A stretch of 64,000 nt of DNA from Campylobacter concisus (GTDB lineage Bacteria > Campylobacterota > Campylobacteria > Campylobacterales > Campylobacteraceae). The notes beneath the pieces are model-generated. The model was not told where the DNA came from and did no database searches. It saw only the letters and a list, made by a program, of their open reading frames with translations. The DNA lies in assembly GCF_003049735.1 (NCBI RefSeq), contig NZ_PIRM01000001.1:744001-808000 (forward strand), written 5' to 3'. The number at the start of each line of letters is the position of its first letter. Position 1 is the first letter of the stretch. Positions 58,797 through 64,000 of this stretch are shown here, piece by piece. A program made the position numbers and the translations under genes.

Positions 58797-59684
58797 TTAT
58801 TTCATTGATTCAACACCACTGATGATCTCAATAAGCTCAGTGGTAATAGACTCTTGTCTTGCTTTATTGTAAGCAAGATTTAACTGTTTGACGCGTTGTT
58901 TAGCATTGTTTGTTGCATTATCCATAGCTTGCATTCTAGCGCTGTGCTCAGCTGCCAAAGAGTCAACTAAAGCATAATACATACTATACTCAAAATATTT
59001 ATTGAGCAATTCATCCATAATCTTAGTATAGTTGTCCTCTGGCTCAAATTCCATCAAAGAATTTGTCTCAACCGCAACTATCTTAGACGGCTCAATAGGC
59101 ACAATATCATTTACTCTAATCTCTTGAGAAATCATATTTTTATAGCCATTGTGTATTAGCACGACTTTATCAGTTATGCCGTTTGTAAAATCATCAATAG
59201 CGTCTTTTATGATCTTTTGAGCTTTTTCATATGTAGGAGAAGAGCTAGCTCCGACATAAGTCTCGAGTAGTTCAACGCCTTGGAAATTGAAAAATTCTAT
59301 GCCTTTTTTACCAACAGCTCTTAGTCTAACTTTGATCTTTTTGGCTTTTAGCTCATCAATCATGCGCCTAACTGTCTTTATAGTCTGGACATTAAAGCCA
59401 CCACAAAGCCCTTTATCAGCGGTAACAAATATAATATCAACCTTTTCTACACTCTTTGTTGTGTTAAAAAATTTACTCTCAGTCATAACTGAAGCATATT
59501 GATTGATCTTATAAGCTATCTCTGATAAAACCTCATTGATCTTAAGAGCGTAAACTCTAGAGTAGCGAGCAGCCTCTTCAGCTTTGCGAAGCTTTGCTGT
59601 TGAGACAAGCTTCATCGCACGCGTCGTCTTTTGAGTGTTCTGGACGCTCTTGATCTTTCGTTTTATATCTTTTAAATTTGACAT
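58797..59684 (-). CDS. atpG: ATP synthase gamma subunit
   Basis: The gamma subunit is the central rotor shaft. The 295 residues show [35 protein letters not shown] at the N-terminus and the C-terminal [29 protein letters not shown] coiled coil. The spacing to atpA is 9 nt. Confidence 0.97.
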   Translation of the reverse strand: MSNLKDIKRKIKSVQNTQKTTRAMKLVSTAKLRKAEEAARYSRVYALKINEVLSEIAYKINQYASVMTESKFFNTTKSVEKVDIIFVTADKGLCGGFNVQTIKTVRRMIDELKAKKIKVRLRAVGKKGIEFFNFQGVELLETYVGASSSPTYEKAQKIIKDAIDDFTNGITDKVVLIHNGYKNMISQEIRVNDIVPIEPSKIVAVETNSLMEFEPEDNYTKIMDELLNKYFEYSMYYALVDSLAAEHSARMQAMDNATNNAKQRVKQLNLAYNKARQESITTELIEIISGVESMK

Positions 59685-59693
59685 ATCTTAGCC

Positions 59694-61211
59694 CTAGTTA
59701 GCGGCAAAAGTCGCTTTAAAATCTTTCAACGCTTTATGTAAAATTTCTTCTACTTCTTTATCAAGAACCTTTTTAGTTCTGATTTGCTCAAAAATTTCAG
59801 GGTATTTTGCCTCAATATATGGATATAGCTCAGCCTCAAATTTTGTTACATTTGCAGTTGCAACATCATCTAAATAACCCTTAGCACCAGCAAATATGAT
59901 AACTACTTGATTCTCAACTGGAAGCGGAGAATATGGAGGTTGTTTTAGTACTTCAACCATCTTTTGACCACGCTCTAGTTGTTTTCTTGAGCTCTCGTCA
60001 AGGTCGCTTGCAAACTGAGCAAAAGCTTGTAGTTCGCGGTACTGAGCAAGGTCTAGTCTTAGTGTGCCAGAAACTTGTTTGATAGCTTTGATCTGAGCTG
60101 CACCACCGACTCGAGATACAGAAAGACCAACGTTGATCGCTGGGCGGATACCTGAGTTAAATAGGTCGCTCTCAAGGAAAATTTGACCATCTGTAATAGA
60201 AATAACGTTTGTTGGGATATAAGCTGAAACGTCGCCCGCTTGAGTCTCGATAATAGGCAGAGCTGTCAAAGATCCAGCGCCTAGTGCGTCATTTAGCTTA
60301 CTTGCTCTTTCTAGAAGTCTTGAGTGAAGGTAGAAAACGTCACCTGGGTAAGCTTCACGACCTGGTGGTCTTCTTAAGATCAAAGACATCTCACGGTAAG
60401 CAACTGCGTGTTTTGACAAGTCATCATAGATGATTAACGCGTGGCGAGAGTTATCTCTAAAGTATTCACCCATTGTTACGCCAGCGTATGGTGCAAGGTA
60501 TTGAAGAGCAGCTGCGTCACTAGCACCAGCATTTACAACTATCGTATAGTCCATAGCACCATACTCTTCAAGTTTTTTAACTACTTGAGCAACGGTTGAT
60601 TGTTTTTGACCGATAGCTACATAGATACAAATGACATCTTGACCTTTTTGGTTGATGATAGTATCGATAGCAACTGTTGTTTTGCCAGTTTGGCGGTCGC
60701 CGATGATTAGCTCTCTTTGGCCTCTACCGATTGGCACAAGTGCGTCGATAGCTTTGATACCTGTTTGAAGTGGTTCATGAACGCTTTTTCTTGCCATGAT
60801 ACCTTTTGCTTTTTCTTCGACGAAGCGAGATTCAGTAGCTTCGATTGGTCCTTTTGCGTCGATTGGCTCACCTAGTGAATTTACAACACGGCCGATCAAT
60901 GCATCGCCAACTGGAACGCGTAGAAGTTTTTTAAGTCTTTTTACAGAACTTCCTTCTGTGATACCGCTAGTTTTTCCAAGGATAACTATACCAACACTGC
61001 TCTCTTCAAGGTTAAGAGCCATGCCCTTTTCACCGCTTTCAAACTCAACCATCTCACCAGCCATAACGTTTTTCAAACCATAAACGTTAGCAACGCCATC
61101 AGCGACTGAGATGACTTTACCGGTCTCTTCTACATCAACACTTAAATCAAAATTTTCGATACGCTCTTTGATTATCGTGCTAATTTCGTCAGCTTTAATT
61201 TTTGCACTCAC
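59694..61211 (-). CDS. atpA: ATP synthase alpha subunit
   Basis: The regulatory F1 subunit. The 505 residues have the Walker A GDRQTGKT and the [10 protein letters not shown] signature. It is 14 nt after atpH and 9 nt before atpG. The protein length is standard. Confidence 0.98.
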   Translation of the reverse strand: MSAKIKADEISTIIKERIENFDLSVDVEETGKVISVADGVANVYGLKNVMAGEMVEFESGEKGMALNLEESSVGIVILGKTSGITEGSSVKRLKKLLRVPVGDALIGRVVNSLGEPIDAKGPIEATESRFVEEKAKGIMARKSVHEPLQTGIKAIDALVPIGRGQRELIIGDRQTGKTTVAIDTIINQKGQDVICIYVAIGQKQSTVAQVVKKLEEYGAMDYTIVVNAGASDAAALQYLAPYAGVTMGEYFRDNSRHALIIYDDLSKHAVAYREMSLILRRPPGREAYPGDVFYLHSRLLERASKLNDALGAGSLTALPIIETQAGDVSAYIPTNVISITDGQIFLESDLFNSGIRPAINVGLSVSRVGGAAQIKAIKQVSGTLRLDLAQYRELQAFAQFASDLDESSRKQLERGQKMVEVLKQPPYSPLPVENQVVIIFAGAKGYLDDVATANVTKFEAELYPYIEAKYPEIFEQIRTKKVLDKEVEEILHKALKDFKATFAAN

Positions 61212-61225
61212 GCTTTCACTCCTTT

Positions 61226-61756
61226 TTAAATTGCTTTTAATATATATTCACTCATTTGACTTTTTAGTCTGTCGATAGAGAAATTTACCTCGACACCTAA
61301 ATCATCTAACTCAACTTTTACACCGTTGTATTCGCTCTTTGAGCCATTAAGCTTGATCTTAGAGTCAAATTTCTTAGAGAAATTCTCTTCCAAAGCTTTC
61401 AGCTGCTCAGCGCTTAGATCAAAATTTCCAACAACTTCGCCGCGATATGTATTTTCAAGCAAAGATTGCTCTATCTTCATCTCGTCTAGTATCGCTGGGA
61501 TAAGCTCCAGTCTTTTATTTGCGCCAAGAAGCTTAATAAAATTTGCAAATTTGACATCTTGACTTTTAACCAAAGATAGTACAAAATCAACCTTTTGTGA
61601 AGCCTTTAAAGTAGGCAAACTTATAATGCTTTTAAATTTATTGCTAGCAAAAGCAGCAGCTAGCTCTGATAAATTTTCGACAAATGCATTAAGCTCATTG
61701 GACTTTACGTCGCTTAAGATCGCTTTTACGTATTTTTTAGCTACTACTTCATTCAT
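61226..61756 (-). CDS. atpH: ATP synthase delta subunit
   Basis: The delta subunit links F1 to the peripheral stalk. The 176 residues have the helical N-terminal domain ([26 protein letters not shown]) and the conserved central [17 protein letters not shown]. Its ATG overlaps the end of atpF by 1 nt. Confidence 0.94.
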   Translation of the reverse strand: MNEVVAKKYVKAILSDVKSNELNAFVENLSELAAAFASNKFKSIISLPTLKASQKVDFVLSLVKSQDVKFANFIKLLGANKRLELIPAILDEMKIEQSLLENTYRGEVVGNFDLSAEQLKALEENFSKKFDSKIKLNGSKSEYNGVKVELDDLGVEVNFSIDRLKSQMSEYILKAI

Positions 61757-62268
61757 TAGCTAACCTTTTTAAGTATGATATTTACAAGCTCTTTTTGATC
61801 GACTTTTAGGCTATCGCTTGAGAAGATGTCGCTCAAAATTTCATTTACAACGCCTTTTGTCATCTTGCGCTCTTCAAATTCTTTTTGCTCTTTGTAACTC
61901 TTTTGAAGATTTGCTATATCATTTTGAGCGTCGCTTTTAACCTTAGCAGCTAAATTTAAAGCCTCTTTTTTAGCAGTTTCAATTAAGGAATTTGCGTTTT
62001 GTTTAGCTTCCTCAACACGTTTTAGAGCATCATCTTTTTTGGCTTTAGAATCGCGGAGCTTCTCTTGGATACTTTCAAGCTTATTTGCGATCCTATCGAT
62101 CCTGCTTTGATAAAGAGTTTTTAGTGGCTTAGCAGCAAAATAGACCAAAATAGCAAAGAAAAGTAAGAAGTTTAGCGTTCTCTCGACTATGTCGTAATTT
62201 GTTCCACCATGCTCGCTAGCATAAGCCAAAAATGGAAGTGCTAGAAAAAATAAAATTTTTATCTTCAT
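61756..62268 (-). CDS. atpF: ATP synthase b subunit with signal-like N-terminus
   Basis: The b subunit is the peripheral stalk helix. The 170 residues begin with a signal-peptide-like sequence (MKIKILFFLALPFLAYASEHGG), then a membrane helix (about 30-48), and a long amphipathic coiled coil rich in Lys, Glu and Ala. The signal-like extension is not found in E. coli AtpF. It overlaps atpH by 1 nt and is 10 nt after atpF'. Confidence 0.9.
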   Translation of the reverse strand: MKIKILFFLALPFLAYASEHGGTNYDIVERTLNFLLFFAILVYFAAKPLKTLYQSRIDRIANKLESIQEKLRDSKAKKDDALKRVEEAKQNANSLIETAKKEALNLAAKVKSDAQNDIANLQKSYKEQKEFEERKMTKGVVNEILSDIFSSDSLKVDQKELVNIILKKVS

Positions 62269-62277
62269 AAAATTCCT

Positions 62278-62700
62278 TTAAATTTTAGAGAGCTTGGCAT
62301 TTAAAGCCGCTCTAAGTTCAGGTAGTTTAGCTGATAGATCTGCCTTTAGGTTATCTTTTTGAGAGCTTAGAGCATTTAAAAATTCATTGTAATCAGCCTC
62401 TAAACTACTCTTTACGGCATTTACTTCTTTTAAAGACTCTTCTTTTGCCAAATTTAAGGCTTCTTGCCTTATTTTATTAGCCTCAGTCCTTGCATTTAAT
62501 ATAATCTCTTCAATCTCTTTTTCATGAACGCTTAGATCACTTGCATTTTTGCTAGTACTCTCTTCATCATTTTTTATAGAAGCATTTCTATCATCTATAA
62601 ATTTGAGCATTGGCTTATAAAGCAAGGAATTCAAAATAGCGATCAATACCAAGAAAACGATAGCCGTTAAAAGCATCAATGGCACATCTATTTCTAACAT
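62278..62700 (-). CDS. atpF': ATP synthase b' subunit
   Basis: A second stalk subunit, so the stalk is probably a b/b' heterodimer as in other Epsilonproteobacteria and in photosynthetic bacteria. The 140 residues have one N-terminal membrane helix (about 6-28), a KPMLKFIDDRNASIKNDEEST motif, and a coiled coil to the end. It is the first atp gene of the operon, 95 nt after parB. Confidence 0.9.
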   Translation of the reverse strand: MLEIDVPLMLLTAIVFLVLIAILNSLLYKPMLKFIDDRNASIKNDEESTSKNASDLSVHEKEIEEIILNARTEANKIRQEALNLAKEESLKEVNAVKSSLEADYNEFLNALSSQKDNLKADLSAKLPELRAALNAKLSKI

Positions 62701-62753
62701 CCACTCTCCTTATTTTATCATTAAGTTTTATTTAATATTCAAATTAAAGTCTG

Positions 62754-62759
62754 ATTTTA
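62754..62759 (-). promoter_or_regulatory. Putative -10 box for the ATP synthase operon
   Basis: TAAAAT (in TTGTAAAATC) on the minus strand, about 54 nt upstream of atpF', in the 95-nt gap after parB. The match is moderate. Confidence 0.4.
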
Positions 62760-62795
62760 CAATAAATTACTAAAAATAAAAATAAATTTGTAATT

Positions 62796-63656
62796 CTATT
62801 TTAGCCTAGAAATAAATTCTTCCACCTGTGAAATATTATTAAATTCTAAAACTAGATTGCCAGATTTTACTTTTGTCTTTATCTTTAAATTTTTAAAAAT
62901 TTCTTGTAAATTTGATAATTTTTTGCTCATTTCCTCAGAAATTTTTGGCTTTTTGTCTTTTATCTCTTCCTTATTTTTTATCTTTTTTACTAAAATTTCT
63001 GTGTCTCTAACGCTTAGCTTTTGACCAATTATCGTATCAACAACCATCTTTTCTTCTTCAGTGCTAAGCCCAACTATAACTTTAGCATGGCCTTGTGTGA
63101 GCTTATCTTCTTGTAAAAGTTTTTGCGTATAGTTGCTAAGAAGTAGAAGTCTCATTGTGTTTGTTATTTGGGTTCTGCTCTTATGAATGATGCTTGCTAG
63201 GCCATCTTGTGTGATCTTATACTCATTTATGAGCTCTTTATACGACTTTGCAAGTTCGATTGGATTTAAATTTTCACGTTGGATATTTTCGATAAGCGCA
63301 AGCTCTCTTAAATTTTGAGACTTGATATCAGCGATGATCGCCTTTATCTTGCTTGCTCCGAGCATCTTTGTGGCGCGGTATCTGCGCTCACCAGCTATTA
63401 ACATATAGCCATCATCTTTTTTGATGACGATTATTGGCTGAATCAATCCGTGTCTTTTGATGCTGGCACTTAGCTCTTTTAAGGCCTCTTCATCAAAATG
63501 TGTTCTTGGTTGGTATGGGTTTGGTAAAATTTCATCTATATTTATCTCTTCAACTATCTCAGAGTCGTTTAAATTTGCGATCTCTTTACTGTAGGCTTGT
63601 TCTACATCTTCAAGTATCGCGCTAAGTCCTCGCCCTAATCCACCTTTTTTAGCCAT
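62796..63656 (-). CDS. parB: Chromosome partitioning protein ParB
   Basis: ParB is a CTPase that binds parS near the origin and works with ParA in chromosome segregation. The 286 residues have the N-terminal basic region (KKGGLGRGLSAILED), the GERRYRATKMLG motif, and the HTH region DGLASIIHKSRTQITNTMRLL. I noticed no parS palindrome in this window by eye. It is 15 nt after parA. Confidence 0.95.
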   Translation of the reverse strand: MAKKGGLGRGLSAILEDVEQAYSKEIANLNDSEIVEEINIDEILPNPYQPRTHFDEEALKELSASIKRHGLIQPIIVIKKDDGYMLIAGERRYRATKMLGASKIKAIIADIKSQNLRELALIENIQRENLNPIELAKSYKELINEYKITQDGLASIIHKSRTQITNTMRLLLLSNYTQKLLQEDKLTQGHAKVIVGLSTEEEKMVVDTIIGQKLSVRDTEILVKKIKNKEEIKDKKPKISEEMSKKLSNLQEIFKNLKIKTKVKSGNLVLEFNNISQVEEFISRLK

Positions 63657-63671
63657 TTTTTTCCTTAATTT

Positions 63672-64000
63672 TTAGTTTAAAATACAATATGCCAAATTTT
63701 GATATGCAATTGAGCCAGGCGATTTTATATCATAAAGTATCACTGGCTTGCCAAAACTTGGGCTTTCAGCAAGTTTCACATTTCTTGGAACGACCACAAA
63801 TTCCTCTTTGCTGTCCTTACTCTTAAAGAGTTTATTTTCAAAATGCTGTTTTAAATTTGCAATTGTCTCTTTTGAGAGATTGTTTTGCGAGCTAAACATA
63901 GTCGGTAAAAAGCCCTTTATGTTAAGCTTTGGATTTATCGTTTTTTTGATGATCTTAACTGTATTTAGGATCTGCGCTAGTCCCTCAAGTGCATAAAATT
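63672..64000 (-). CDS. parA: ParA-type partitioning ATPase (3' part, cut by window edge)
   Basis: The visible C-terminal ~109 residues end in ...PGSIAYQNLAYCILN. They include EGLAQILNTVKIIKKTINPKLNIKGFLPTMF and VVVPRNVKLAESPSFGKPVILYDIKSPGS, which are typical of chromosomal ParA/Soj. The frame runs open to the window edge, so the Walker motif region lies outside. It is followed by parB after 15 nt. Confidence 0.93.
   Translation of the reverse strand, partial: FYALEGLAQILNTVKIIKKTINPKLNIKGFLPTMFSSQNNLSKETIANLKQHFENKLFKSKDSKEEFVVVPRNVKLAESPSFGKPVILYDIKSPGSIAYQNLAYCILN

Overview
The window reads as a stretch of Campylobacter chromosome, most likely from the C. concisus group. The evidence is low-GC DNA saturated with AAATTT-type words, heavy use of TTG starts, epsilonproteobacterial protein forms (a long RibD, a signal-peptide-like N-terminus on ATP synthase subunit c, both AtpF and AtpF'), and gene orders known from C. 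jejuni (serA-rpsA-ispH-aroA-pheT-pheS; lpxC-thrB-infB-rbfA-rimP; accD-rlmH-dksA-like-dus; fabD-slyD-cpoB-pal-tolB-tolA-tolR-tolQ-atpCDGAHFF'-parB-parA). The species name is an inference. No phage, insertion sequence, CRISPR array, rRNA gene or genomic island is visible. Coding density is very high and intergenic gaps are small.

Layout. 185-10006 (minus): efp, then a translationally coupled run pheS-pheT-aroA-ispH, rpsA and a small membrane protein plus serA. 10125-17131: HIT protein, a soluble zinc-binding (CZB) chemoreceptor, argH, two small orphans, and a copper module (GNAT, copZ, copA). 17275-29735: pmpR/yebC, ppiB and dctA on the plus strand, then a minus-strand carbon and nutrient block of pckA, pycB, a TRAP permease pair without a binding protein, and three tandem NSS-type Na+ symporters. 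29941-31292 (plus): atpE standing alone, a tRNA-Leu(GAG), and a ferritin-like/VIT1 fusion (MbfA type). 31289-42286 (minus): tyrA, an M23 peptidase, lpxC, a short TsaB-like protein, thrB, ylxR, infB, rbfA, rimP, fhs and ribD. 42376-49043 (plus): bamA, accD, rlmH, a dksA-like gene, a membrane protein, dus and a RecO-like gene. 49314-64000 (minus): one almost unbroken series from parA (cut by the window edge) through parB, the F1Fo operon, tol-pal, slyD, fabD, mtnN and a ttcA-like gene.

How the parts work together. The pckA/pycB/dctA/TRAP/NSS block fits an asaccharolytic organism living on amino acids and C4 acids, with PycB and PckA at the pyruvate-PEP-oxaloacetate node. The envelope genes (lpxC, bamA, M23 peptidase, Tol-Pal) lie beside translation and ATP synthase genes in long co-directional runs, so cell-wall, translation and energy functions may be co-transcribed. 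Promoter-like TATAAT boxes with little recognisable -35 sequence precede several units, and several strong hairpins mark unit ends.

Novelty. I found no clearly new multi-gene system. The points most worth a second look are the three tandem NSS genes fused to an orphan TRAP QM pair, the TtcA-like enzyme lacking half of its CxxC cysteines, signal-peptide-like extensions on ATP synthase subunits c and b, a 17-nt identical promoter core in front of accD and slyD, a TsaB-like protein whose first strand lies upstream of any normal start codon, and a terminator abutting the ribD ribosome binding site.
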